DNA of 64,000 nucleotides from assembly GCA_003049485.1 (NCBI GenBank), contig PYST01000014.1, positions 62,001 to 126,000 of the forward strand, in the 5' to 3' direction. The position numbers were made by a program, and so were the translations under genes. Positions 30,841 through 42,378 of this stretch are shown in pieces. This stretch comes from Ophioceras dolichostomum (Eukaryota; Ascomycota; Sordariomycetes; Magnaporthales; Ophioceraceae). The notes under the pieces are model-generated. The model saw nothing but the letters and a program-made list of their open reading frames with translations, ran no database searches and was not told the DNA's origin. Positions within the stretch are counted from its first letter, which is position 1. Each line of letters begins with the position of its first letter.

Positions 30841-33485
30841 GAAAGAGGCATCAGAGCATCACAACATCACGTCCTAGCGTTCTTGCGGAGATCTTGGCAG
30901 CCTGTGAGTTAGGTATTAGTTACGTTGTAGGTACCTCGCCTAGACTAAACACGAGACATAAGGAGACAGCAGAAGAATCGGTCATGAGGATTTGTGATTT
31001 CTACCCATGTATTATAAATATTCGTCCCCGTCAGTCGGGGTCCAATATTCTCGCACTGCCTGAGTCCTAACCAGCTCCGGCAACATCAGGAGCCTAGGTG
31101 AGGGGTATGGAGGAGCGAAAGCAGGTTTTGCATGATTCCATAGGATCAATCGATGCTTTAATTACGGTGGTACTAGTCTCTTCGGTCCCGGAGGTGAGCC
31201 ACCGCAGGCACCGGCCGAGTCCCCACGAGCCTTCCGCCTTGTGCGAGTCATCGTCTCGCTGTGCTGGCGCCATCCCGTTGTCGTGCGTCCTGTCGTGTAC
31301 TGACGAGGGCGCACGAGGCCATGTAAGGGGTGGCGTTGCTGATTCCCGTGTCTAGGGATCCTGTCTGTAGATGTGGTAGGTACCTCCAGGGAAGCCGTCC
31401 GTTTGACTGACGGGCCGTTGCCGCTCAAGCCCGTCCACGGAAGGGGAGAGACGGGGTTTATATTGGTGAGCATCGGGGGATTCACGGCAGGTCCTCCCTC
31501 ACAGACTTGTTGTCGGCTCTTACAGCGACCCACGACCCGACTGCTCGGAAGCTGCCATCGTATCTATCTGAAACCGGAGAGGGAGGGCGGTCAACGGGTT
31601 TACGTTGTAAGCAGACACAGAATCTCGGGAGGGGGCAGAGGCTGGCGGTCACAACCTGTCCGTGCTGTCACTGTGTTCGGTGCCGAGGTGTCCCACCGCC
31701 GGTAATAATCGAGGAAAAAGAATGGAGATGAAGGGGCAGGGGGGATGTGTAGCATGGGAGATGCTGGTGAGCGGAGTGAGCTCTCCTGCTCCAGACCAGT
31801 GCTCCTCCGCGGAGCTTTGCGCGTGTGCGCTTGATGGCGCTACCTAAGCGGGGTGCCTGATAGATAATCCTCCATCGCCGCATCGCAGATGGCGGGGGTG
31901 ATCAAATCAGATGTGATGCGACCGCTGGATTCCGCTGCTGTCCGCCGGAGTCCCACGAGGCCTGGTTACCCAATCCGGAGAGACTTGCAGATGCGCAGAT
32001 TGCAGAGGAGAGTGGAAGAGGAGAAGCGAGCTGGTGAGGCTGCTGCTGTTAGTGCTGTCTGTCTTTGAGGTGGTTGCGCCGGTTCCGGTGGTGGCCGTTC
32101 ATTCAATGTTCCTGACGTTTCTGTTCCTTGTCGTGGGTGGGGTTATCGGGCGGGCAGCGGCTCAGACAGCACGGCGATTAGGCGATGAGCGACGGTGAAC
32201 GCATCATCAAGGCGGTTCAAAGCAAGATATAGAGATTATACCACTCGATAACGGTCAGTCTGACGGGAGACTGACAGCTCGTTGCCGCGAGTCTCCCGTG
32301 AGCTACCATGAGGTACCGCGAGCTTATGGTGAGCCTGTGCCAATGTGTGGTTGAAGATGTGGTATCAAAGATTGAATTGTGGTTGAAGAATCTGGTGGTG
32401 CGAGCGCTGTCGCACGGCTCAGCGCGGGATGGGCTGACCTCCATTGGTGGGGTTCGCCCTTGTGCGTTCTAGAGTCGCTGGTCCAGGCGGATCGGCCAAT
32501 AGGATGGCCACACCGCATGGAACTCGAACGAAAATCGAACGATATCAGCCGATTCCACTCTGGGCCGACTTGGGATTTTTTGGGACGATGCTGTTTTTAC
32601 CCCTGCCAGTCACCCTGTCAGTGCGAATAGCTCGGTGCTCTTTGCATGCCGCCGACGGGCCAAGTCATGTCGTTTGCCGCATTTGCATCTGGGGAGCAAC
32701 AGCAGCAGCACCATTGCACCGTTGCCATTGCCCCAGCCGGAGAGACACGCCGCCGCTGCCATCCCGTCGCTTCGGTCAAGGTCAAGAATAGCAAACAATC
32801 CATCCAGTCCCAATCGCGCACACATTTTTGACTTCCATTGACAGGAACAGAAACTTGAGGCGACGGCGACGAGCTGGCAGACACCACACAGTCTGACCTG
32901 ACTTGACTGCCCACTCACCTCACTGCTGCTGCTGTGCCAGTCTCATCGTCAGTCCCGACAGTCCTGTACAACGAGCCTCCCTCCTTCACCACCAACACGC
33001 CCCCCTTTTTTTTCTTTTCTTTATTCCGTTCGAGTTCCCCCAGTTCCCCCGGTTCCCCTCTTGTAGGGAGACTGTATCGGCGCAAGCCTGTCGTTGTAGG
33101 TAACTGCATTCTGTGCTCCGTAGGGCTATACTTTTTTTCCCCTCCCCCCTTCACGGAGCTCGATCTTGGTCTCCTGAAACGCCACCTCGACCTCAACCTC
33201 CCAATCCCATCTCTCCGTTTCGGCCCTGCCCCTTCCCGTCCCCTTTTGCCCCTGCGTGAGAAGAACGACACACGACCGCCGGTGGCCCTAGATCATCGGT
33301 CTGTACGCCCCGATATATATCTGTCTATGCACGGGTGACGTTTTGGCATTGCGTCTTTGAACGTTGGTTGTTGCAATTGTTACAGTTGGAACGACCAACG
33401 CTATAGAGACACACATATCAAACAAAAAGACTCGCGCCAGACTAACACGTTCACACATCCACGTCCGGTGGATATAGCGTCCCGC
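30841..33485. other. Long non-coding stretch upstream of the FAD monooxygenase
   Basis: About 2.6 kb. It holds GTAGGTACCTC copies at about 30928 and 31377, a perfect 8-bp hairpin at 32254..32275 and a pyrimidine-rich promoter-like tract at 33001-33240. Open frames of up to 134 codons show no family pattern. Confidence 0.55.
32254..32275. other. Perfect inverted repeat (8-bp stem, 6-nt loop)
   Basis: GTCAGTCT (32254..32261), loop GACGGG, AGACTGAC (32268..32275). Further GAGCT/AGCTC-type complementarity follows within 40 bp. Role unknown; could be chance. Confidence 0.5.
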
Positions 33486-35959
33486 ATGGTCCAGTCGCAA
33501 GGTGGGCTTGGCCGGTCAACCGCAAGTCCACAAGCCGCAGAATCGAGCGCAAACGTAACCGCGACCCCGACTCCGACCGCGACCGCGACCGCCGCCGCGC
33601 TGGTTGACGAAGACATGGCACCATCTATCCTCGAAAACTCGACGACGGACGGTGTCAGCCTCAGTCAGGATGGCTACGAGTGCTCAGATCGGCTCACGAT
33701 GCTGAGGAGCAATCCCGAGGCGCCAACCGAGTGCCAGGTCTGCGTCGTCGGCGCAGGCCCGGCAGGGCTGATGCTGGCCGCCAATCTGGCACGCTTTGGT
33801 ATCAAGACCCAGATAATCGACGATAGGGCCGACCAGACGCCAGTAGGAAGGTTAGAACATCCAACCCCGAGCTGACTCCGCGCCTGCGACGCACTAGCGG
33901 CCCATCGCCAGCACCGACGGCCTGCCTCCTCATTTCATGACCCGTCCTCTCCTCTCCGTGGATCGCGCATTTGCGGAGCTTCTCTAACGTCTTGCCCTCC
34001 AAACCTCGTACAGAGCCGACGGCCTGCAGCCCAAGACCCTAGAGACGTTCCGGCAGATGAGGTTGGCCGACCCGCTGCTGCAAAGAGGCGTGCGGGTGTA
34101 CGATATCTCATTCTGGCGGGGCACAGCCGAAGAGCCTCTTCACCGACTCGGGCGCGAGGTGCACTACCCACCAGTCATCGACGTGCTGGACCCATACATC
34201 CTGCTGGTGCACCAGGGCATGGTAGAGAGCCTCTTCATCGAGGACCTGCGGAGGCGCGGCGTTGAGGTGCGCCGGAACACGGCGTTCGAGTCGTACAGCG
34301 GGTGCGACTCCGATGCCGGGCCATTGCAAATCAATTGCCGAACCAATGTCACCCAGGATCGTAAAACGATCCTGACTTCGTTCCTCGTAGGATGTAAGTG
34401 CAGGCCAGGTTGAACACTCCATCTTGGACCCGGATTTCGTAACTCCCGGGTCTCCCCTCCTCTCTCCCCCTCTTGAGACTCTTGCCGACCGACATCTCCT
34501 CTCACATTTGAAATTGGCCATGCTCACATCCTTCTCTAAACTCTAGGTGATGGTGCGCATTCGAAAGTGCGGAAGAGCATTCCCGATGCGAGACCCGTGG
34601 GCATGTCCCAGCCAGCGGTGTGGGGTGTCCTAGACGGCGAGCTACATACGGATTTCCCGGATATCTGGTCCAAGACGCTGGTCTACTCTCAGGAGCACGG
34701 ATCGATCCTCATCATCCCGCGCGAGCGCAATATGACCCGGTTCTACATCGAGCTGAAGAGCCCCGGAAAGACGGACCGGCGCGAGCTGGGCCAGGAGTTC
34801 GTGATGCAGCGGGCGCGGGAGATCATGGCGCCCTTCGAGGTCAGGTGGAAGTACGTCGAGTGGTTCGGGCGGTACCAGATCGGGCAGCGCGTGGCCAGTC
34901 GGTTCAGCGACGCACACGGGCGGGCGTTCCTGGCGGGCGACGCCAGCCACACGCATTCCCCCAAGTCGGCGCAGGGTATGAACACGTCGATGCACGACTC
35001 GTGGAATCTGGCGTGGAAGCTCAACTTCACCATCCGCGGCCTCGCCAAGCCGACGCTGCTCGAGAGCTACGAGAACGAGAGGCGCAAGATCGCGCTGGAC
35101 CTTGTCAACTTCGACTACGAGCATGCCAACCAGATCGCGGGCGGTGACGCCGTCGCGTTGGCTGAGAATTTCAAGACGAACGTGCGCTTTATCTCGGGCG
35201 TGGGTGCCGAGTACAGCGAAAACGCCATCAACATGCACGAAGCACAGGCCTGGGTCATGGGTGATGCGAAGCCGGGCAGCTTGCTGCCGCCCGCCAAGGT
35301 CACGCGCTACCTCGATTCCAACCCTGTCGACATCCAGCTCGACATCCCGATGCTGGGCCAGTTCCGCATCTACCTGCTCATGTGGGATGTGCACCAGTCC
35401 CGTGTCTTCCTCGACACCTTCTGCAACGCGATCGCCACCCGCGAGTCGCTCATCAGCCAGCTGTCGGCTGCTGCGAGCGCCTCGTACGCCATGCAGCCTC
35501 GGTTGCCGTCGCCTGAGGACATCTACCTGCGCCCCGAGAGGTACACGGCCGTCAGCCACCTCTTCACCTTCGCCCTGATCAGTATGTTGCCCCCCTTCCC
35601 CATCTCTCCCTTGCTATGGCCCTACCGACTTTACTAACCCACACCCCAACGCAGCCACCATGCCCAAGAGCGAGATTGAGATCTCGGACCTGCCGCCGCT
35701 ACTCCAGGACAGCAGGTGGACTTTCTACCTAGACGACATCCCGGAACAGGACACTCGCGGTGCGCTGTGCACCAACAAGTGGCTCGGCAGCCTCGGCCCC
35801 GGCGAGGTCGCCATCGTCAACGTCCGGCCGGACGGCTACGTCGGGTCCATCGGCCGATGGGACTCGAGCGTCGACGACGCCGGGGAGGAGGCCGCCAGGT
35901 GGTTGGACACCTACTACGACCGGTTCATGCAAGTGCCACAGCCTGGCAAGAAGCGGTAG
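33486..35959 (+). CDS. FAD-dependent aromatic monooxygenase (phenol 2-monooxygenase-like)
   Basis: Exons 33486..33850, 34014..34393, 34547..35581 and 35655..35959 encode 694 residues. The introns (163, 153 and 73 nt) have consensus ends. The first 75 residues are Thr/Ala-rich and disordered; a Met at 33615 is an alternative start. PHBH-fold motifs: dinucleotide-binding VCVVGAGPAGLMLAANLARF, then the second FAD motif VGCDGAHSKVRK (the DG motif), and the ribityl-binding FLAGDASHTHSPKSAQGMN (GD motif). The C-terminal 130 residues are the thioredoxin-like dimerisation domain of the phenol hydroxylase group (GEVAIVNVRPDGYVGSIGRW). The enzyme class uses NADPH and O2 to hydroxylate a phenolic ring in the cytosol; the substrate cannot be told. 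No other aromatic-catabolism gene lies nearby. Confidence 0.92.
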
Positions 35960-37130
35960 TAGAATTGTCTTGAACGGAAAACGGAAAAACAAAACAAAAA
36001 CGCAAAAATCAACTGAAACAACCAAAAAGAGAAAAACTCCAAAAACAAGCGGTTCAGATCCATCCAGATACCTACCACCTACCTACGACCTAGGCAACAA
36101 TTTTCATTTCCGTATGCCCACACTCCTTGATGCACATACCAGATTCTTGATTCTATCCCGAACATCCCACCATCCCAAGATGATGAGAGCGTACCTTGCC
36201 CCCCCTCTTTAACTCTGTTCTCCCTCGGCGGCCTGCTTTGCACAAGAATTCTTTGCGTAATGCTCAAACTGGCCGTGGGGGCCTGGGTTGTGTGAGCAGG
36301 TTGCTGCCGGTTAGGCTAGACTAGCGGTGGTGGGTTTCGTGGTTGCTCCATACTGCTGCTGGTGGGCATTTTCGAGGCAGCAGGGTCTCGGCGTCACTTA
36401 TTTTGCCAGCGGGAGTGGCTCTCCCACGGCTTTCTTTTCTTCTCACTAATTCTTGTTCTGTCTCTTCATGGAGGGGGTTAGTTAGGTGAGAGGGCCTTCT
36501 TATTGATGAAGATCTACAAGGAGTAAGTAGTAGATATGATCTTTGCTTCAACGAAACGGGCGACGGAGGGGTGGGAGCGCTTCATTTTTCTTCTGTAATA
36601 TACACTCTTTCCCCCCTTTTATTGGACAGCCTTACCACGTTATCGTGATCACCATGACGATTCTCGTTCCTTATTCTTACACTCCTTGAGTCATAGCCAA
36701 GTGGAAAATGAAGATAAAGCTTAGGGTGACAATATGCACTTCACGATCTCTCTCAAGTACCAAGACGAGGCTGAATATCTGAGAACAAGCAATGCAATAG
36801 GGGTTCCATTCTTTAGCTGACACGAAGATTGAACGGTCTCTGGTCGCCGAAAGGCCGCTGAATGGGACGTCTTTTACGTATAAGGAGGACTCGATTTACT
36901 CCATCCTAAATTGCTACGTACGAGTGCATCGCATGCTCGATGTGGCCAGGGAACGCGAAAGACAATGCACAAAAGGGAGCTAAGGGAGGTGGCAGGTATC
37001 AGGTAAGGCAGCCGTAACTACAGATGTCTTCAATACTCATTGGTCTTTCTTTACTTAAAGAAAACGCTCAATATCCCCCCTCTTTTCCATTTCCCTTTCC
37101 TCGGCAGCGCTCTATCTACAAGCTACCTAC
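35960..37130. other. Convergent 3' region, monooxygenase / MMSDH
   Basis: About 1.2 kb including A-rich DNA at 35975-36050 and a CTACCTAC-type run near 36075. No supported gene. Confidence 0.6.
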
Positions 37131-39117
37131 TCAGCTCTGCGTCGGCATAGCAACATCCGCCTTCTTCGCGATGGCGTCGGACGCCTGCCACAGCGTCGTG
37201 ACGGTCTTGAGCTGCGTGTAGAAGTTGATGCCCGGCCTTCCGTAGAAGGTGCTCGCGCCGCCGCCGGCCACGCTCTTCTTGTTGCCCGTGAACGAGAACA
37301 TGGGCAAGGGGACGGGGATGGGCACGTTGATGCCCACCTGCCCGGCCTCGATCCGTCGCCGGAACGCCTCGGCCGTGGCGCCAGATCGGGTGAACACGGC
37401 GACGCCGTTGCCGTACTCGTTGGCGTTGATCAGGTCGACGGCCTCGTCGAGCGTGTCGACGTGCAGGCAGACGAGCACAGGGCCGAAGATCTCCTCGCGA
37501 TAGCACCGCATCTCCGGGGTGACGCCCGTGATGATGGTGGGGCCGACCCAGTTGCCGTCCGGGTACTTGGCCGGCGCGTAGCCCCGTCCGTCGAGGATCA
37601 CCTTGGCGCCCTCGGCCTCGGCGCTGGCGATCAGGGACTCGATGCGCGCCTTGCTCTGCGGGCTGATGACGGGCCCCAGGTCCGCGCCCTTCTCGAAGCC
37701 GCCGTTGACACTCAGCCCCTTGGCCATCTGCGCGAGGTCGGGCAGCCAGGACCGCGTCTCCTCGCCGACGGTGACGAGCGTGCTGAGCGCCATGCAGCGC
37801 TGGCCCGCGGCGCCGAAGGCCGCGCCCACGACGGCGTTGAGGAACTGGTTCTTGTTCGCGTCCGGGAGCACGGCGGCGTGGTTCTTGGCGCCCAGGTTGG
37901 CCTGCACGCGCTTCCCGTTGGCGGAGCCCCGGCTGAAGATGTACTCCCCGGCCTTGTTGCCGCCGACGAACGAGACAGCCTTGATGGCGGGCTCGTCAAG
38001 GATGAAGTTGACGGTGCGGTGGGCGCCGTGCACCACGTTGACCACGCCGTCTGGGAAGCCGGCCTTTTGGCACAGCTCGGCCAGAATCATGGCCGCGCCG
38101 GGGTCGCGCTCGGATGGCTTGAGGATCAGGGTGTTGCCTGTGACGGTGGCGATGGGGATGGACCAGAGTGGGATCATGGCGGGGAAGTCTGTTTCATGAC
38201 TTTGTTAGCAATTCTGTGATGAATGAAAGGAGCGGGTGGAGGAGCATCTCAAGAGTGGACTTGAGGAGTAGTTAGGGGATAGATGAAGGGTACGTAGTTA
38301 AAGAATAATCCAAGGATAGTTGCAGAACGATTGAAGGGGGGTCGGGAAACGGTTGGGGAATTGTGGAATAGTTGAAGGCTGGTTGGTTGAGGAATGTTTG
38401 AGGAACAGTGGAGAGAAGTAGAAGAAACGCACTAAAGGGGCAGATGGCAGCCACCACGCCCAGGGGCTCGCGATACGTCCGCGTCTCCATATCCTTGGCC
38501 ACCTCCAGCACCTCGCCCTTGAGCAGCTCCGGCGCGCCGCAGGCGGCCTCGGCGACCTGCAGCCCGCGCAGGACGTCGCCCTTCGCATCGGCGAAGGTCT
38601 TGCCCTGCTCCAGCGTGATGCTCGCCGCCAGCCGGTCCCAGTTCTCCCTGATGAGCGCCACCAGCTTGAACATGATCTGCTGCCTGGCCAGCACGCTCGT
38701 GGCCCTCCACGTCGGGAAGGCCTTCTGGGCGGACTCGACGGCGGCCCTCAGCTCGGCGTCGGTCTGCTGCGGCACGCGCGTCACCAGGTTGTTGGTCGCC
38801 GGGTCGTGCAGGTCGATGAACTCGGTCGCCTCCGAGGAGACGAACTTGTTGTCGATGAACCAGGGCGTGTCGGTCACGGACTGGATCTTGTCGTGCGTGG
38901 TCGGGTAGCTCGTCGCCGTGGTCGAGAGCGGCCGGAGGTGCTGCGCCGTGGCGTGCAGCCGCCGAGCCGCGGTGGAGGACCTGGAAGAGGTGGGTGAGGG
39001 TGGAGCCATGGCCGAAGTCCGCCTTGACGACGACAGGAGAAATGACGATGATGGAGCTGTCTGGGAATGTCGGCGGCCTGCGTTGGCGGTCACGCTCCGT
39101 GATATGACCCGACGCAT
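37131..39117 (-). CDS. Methylmalonate-semialdehyde dehydrogenase, mitochondrial (CoA-acylating)
   Basis: Exons 39117..38433 and 38188..37131 (intron 38432..38189, GTGCGT...CAG) encode 580 residues. The first 70 residues are Arg/Ser/Thr-rich without acidic residues, a mitochondrial presequence; a second Met lies at residue 37 (MAPPSPTSSRS). The mature part starts near VTDTPWFIDNKFV. ALDH family 6 signatures: CPFNFPAMIPLWSIPIATVT across the splice junction, LKPSERDPGAAM, AVSFVGGNKAGEYI and the catalytic Cys in FGAAGQRCMALS, ending PMFSFTGNKKSVAGGG. The enzyme converts malonate and methylmalonate semialdehydes to acetyl-CoA and propionyl-CoA in valine, thymine and inositol catabolism. The phase-1 junction codon (A+AC, Asn) restores the family consensus, which fixes the splice sites. 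Confidence 0.95.
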
Positions 39118-40239
39118 GTCGAACGAGAGTTATTCCGAACTCTGGAAGAGGAGAGGGAGAGGGAGGAGGGGGAGGAGGGACGGAAGGCGGGAGACCGATC
39201 GCGGCAGGACGGGATGGAAAAGAGACACTGAGCCGGGCCCTAATTGGCTACAGCTCGGACCGCGAAGTGGTCGGTGGTATCCTGCCGCTCTTCCTGTCGA
39301 TTAATTGATCACGCCGTCTGTAATTGGTGTGGAAGGGAAGCCGGCACGGGAGCTGCTGCTAGCTGATGGCTTCTATCTACGAGGTCTGGCTCTACCCTCA
39401 GTGTTATATGTCCACTGAGAAATAGTCTGGTCGCTCCTGTCTCCATCTTCTCACCCCCGCTGATGGAAGGCGAGGGCACCCCGATCATCGGGACTTCCCC
39501 GGCTTTCACTCTCCACACGACCACGGTCTCCCCCTGTTCAAGGCCGCGCTTTGCCGAACGACCCCAAATCAACAAAGCTCTTTGACCAATCAACAGCAGG
39601 TGCAATTGTCACTTACAGGAGAGGATTGAGTGCGGGGAACTTTTCAGCGCCAGATTCGCCGAGGCATCCTTATCGAAAAGTGACGACACATAGCCGTAGG
39701 TACCTCTCGTGGTTGCGCTCTCGAGATGATGATAGAACACAAACTCGGTTGTATTTTGTACGTAACAGAGAGTTGCTCGAGAGGGGTTGAAACATTGAGG
39801 TGAGCAGTGCATACGAAACGATATTAAACGAGTTTTCAGTTTCGACTTTCAAATTGTGCCTATGGTCTTACTTCGCAGCCGGTCCAAAGTCTCAGCATGC
39901 CCTAGAAATACAATAGATAGAGATGTACGCCTTGCAAGTCGACTCTGTCAGGAAAAAAGGAAAAAGGGAAACGGGCAAGAGAAAAAAAGATAGCATAAAG
40001 GAAATCTGATCAGCAAAAGGGAACACCATTTTTTCCCGACAACTTAATCCCTTGCCACTTGGTTCGGTCCTGAGGGGGCATTGAAGTGACGACGATGGTG
40101 TTTTTTGGTTTTTGTGTTTTTGAGTTGCCTTAATTATAACTCCTCAACGAATCCACCCATCCCTCCCAAATACCCGACCAGGTGTCACGACAAGTCGCCG
40201 CAGAATCATCTCCATTCCATTTTCCCAACATGTCACCAA
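39118..40239. other. Intergenic region, MMSDH promoter / calnexin 3' flank
   Basis: About 1.1 kb; GTAGGTACCTC at about 39696. Nothing coding recognised. Confidence 0.6.
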
Positions 40240-42378
40240 CTACTGTCCGCTCCGGGTGCTGCGCTTGCTCACACCCTCCTTAGCGGTGTCAGCGCCGGTA
40301 GCCGAGGCCTCGGCTTTAGCGTCCTTCGCCTTGTCCTTAGCGTCCGTGGCAACCTTCTTGGCCGCCGGGGCAGCGCTTCCACCAGCGCTGGCCAAAGCAA
40401 CAACACCGGCAAGGAGAGTGATGAGAATGGCACCAGCGGCGATGGGGACCTGGGGCACGAAGCGGATGGCGTTGGGGACGCTATCCTGCGACATCTCCAG
40501 GAACAGGTCGACCTTGGCCTTCACATACTCCCAGGGGTTCTCCAGGAATTGCAGCTCAGAGATGCTCTTGATCGGCTTGTCCTCCTCCTTAGGCTTCTCA
40601 GCCAGCTCGAGGAGCTGCTCGACCTCGCGCTTCTCGAAGAAGGTCTCCTCTGCAAGCTTGCGGGCATCCTCAACCGAGTGGCCAATGTAGATGTTGTCGA
40701 ACAGGATGTCGCTCTGCATGGTCCAGATCTCAAAGCCGATCTATCATATGGTAAAGCAAAGCCAGGTTAGCACAGTCCTACATGCAGTAGCACGACCACC
40801 ATTTGCTATCAACTAGCAGCAACGGCAGGGAGGGTACTTACAGCGCCCATGGGCTCGAAGTTGGCCGGGGTCTTGTCCTCGAAGTAGTCAGGGTTCTTGA
40901 TCTTGCGAGGAGCCCAGACACCCTTGTAGGCCGGGTTGTCAATGTACGGCGCCGACCACTTGCCCTTGTAGTTCTCGTTCTTCTTCATGGGCTTGGTCCA
41001 GGGGCCGCATCCGGAAACCTCGGCACACTTGGGGTTGGGAACGGTGGGGGCGATCCAGTCACCGTCCTCCTCATCATCCCAGTCCTCGGGCTTCTGCGCC
41101 TCCGGGTCAGGGACAGACAGGGGCTCATTCTCGAGCCAATCTTCGGGCTGGGTGGCCTCCTCATCGACGATCTCGTAGGGGGCATCCTCGTCCCAGTCCT
41201 CGGGCTTCTTGGCCTCGGGGTCGGGGATACGCTCCTCGTCAACCCAGTCATCGGGCTTCTTGTCCTTGGGGTCGTCAATCTCCTTAGGAGGGTTGACAGC
41301 AGGGTCGAAGTCCTCCAGGAGGCTACCCTCCTTGACCTGGTCGCCGTTCTGCTGGATGATGTACGTGTTGTTGGGGTGGACGATGAGCGTGTAGAGCTCG
41401 GTAGTCTTAACAATACGGGCCGTCGGGGGGCTCTTCAGGTGCTTCTCCTCATACTCGCCCGTCTTGGGGTTCTTGTGGTTGAAGATGAAGTGGACCTTGT
41501 TGGTGTGCCCGCACTTGTCGGGGCCGAACATGATGACGTAGGGCGTCGTGTTGCTAAACTCCTCCTGGTGAAGGGCCTTGTTGTCCCTCAGGAGCTTGAG
41601 GTAAGCGCCACCGCACTCCAGACCCTCTAGAGAGCGAAGAAAGGTGACAGGTCAGCGATGACGCTCGATACTCGATGCTCGCACAGCGTTTCTCGTCTGG
41701 GCTGGTGGGAGAGTTTCTTTGACTTACTCTGAAGCTTGACCTCGTACTGCACGACCAAAGTCTTGCCCTTGGGGTCGATCTTCTTGGCGAACTTGGAGGA
41801 GATGGCGTGGTGGGCAGCCGGGTTTTTCACAACCAGGCCCTTGTCACCCTCCACTCCCTTGTAGACAGTAGGCTCCTCAACAGCCCATTCGCCAACGTAC
41901 GCCCACTCCTCCTCATCCTTGCCAGAACCCTTCATGTTCTTCTTGGCGTGAGACGGCTTCCACCGTGTCTCCCAGTCGTCGGTGAACTGCTCCAGGAAGG
42001 GAGCCTTAAGCTTGGTGGGCTGTATCGGTGAAGCACAACTGTTAGCGTCCAATTGGTTTACCCGACAGACTCAGTGCCATTGGTACAATGTCGATGGTGT
42101 TGTATGTAGCCGTTCGAGACCATGATAACAAATGTGCCACACCGACGCCGACGAAGACGCCGACGTCACCGGGCGAGCCGAGAGAGCTCGGGGAAGAGCG
42201 AACATACCTTAAAGGTGGCCAGTGTCGGCGCAGCGGAGCTCGAGGACGTGGCACCAACGCTGGAGGAGGCCGCATCGTCATCCTTGATGACCTTCTGAGC
42301 ATGATCGTCATGCGCAACCACGCCGCCGAGGAAAAGGCTGGCTGCGGACAGCGCAGCTGTGACAAGCCTGTACTTCAT
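40240..42378 (-). CDS. cnx1: Calnexin (ER membrane lectin chaperone)
   Basis: Exons 42378..42208, 42019..41728, 41626..40842 and 40740..40240 encode 582 residues. The signal peptide (MKYRLVTAALSAASLFLGGVVA) precedes the luminal lectin domain (QFTDDWETRWKPSHAKK, VVQYEVKLQKGLECGGAYLK, IMFGPDKCGHTNKVHFIFNH). The P-arm has four type 1 repeats (KKPDDWV, KKPEDWD, TQPEDWL, QKPEDWD) and the type 2 block (GCGPWTKPMKKNENYKGKW, APYIDNPAYKGVWAPRKIKN). A membrane segment lies at about residues 513-535 (VPIAAGAILITLLAGVVALA), followed by a short Lys/Ala-rich cytosolic tail. Calnexin binds monoglucosylated N-glycoproteins and aids folding. All intron ends are consensus. A HacA-like element lies about 235 bp upstream (separate entry). 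Confidence 0.97.

Noticed and set aside
33486..39117. Possible catabolic cluster of monooxygenase and MMSDH
   Set aside because: They are convergent, 1.2 kb apart, belong to different pathways, and no ring-cleavage, transporter or regulator gene lies nearby.
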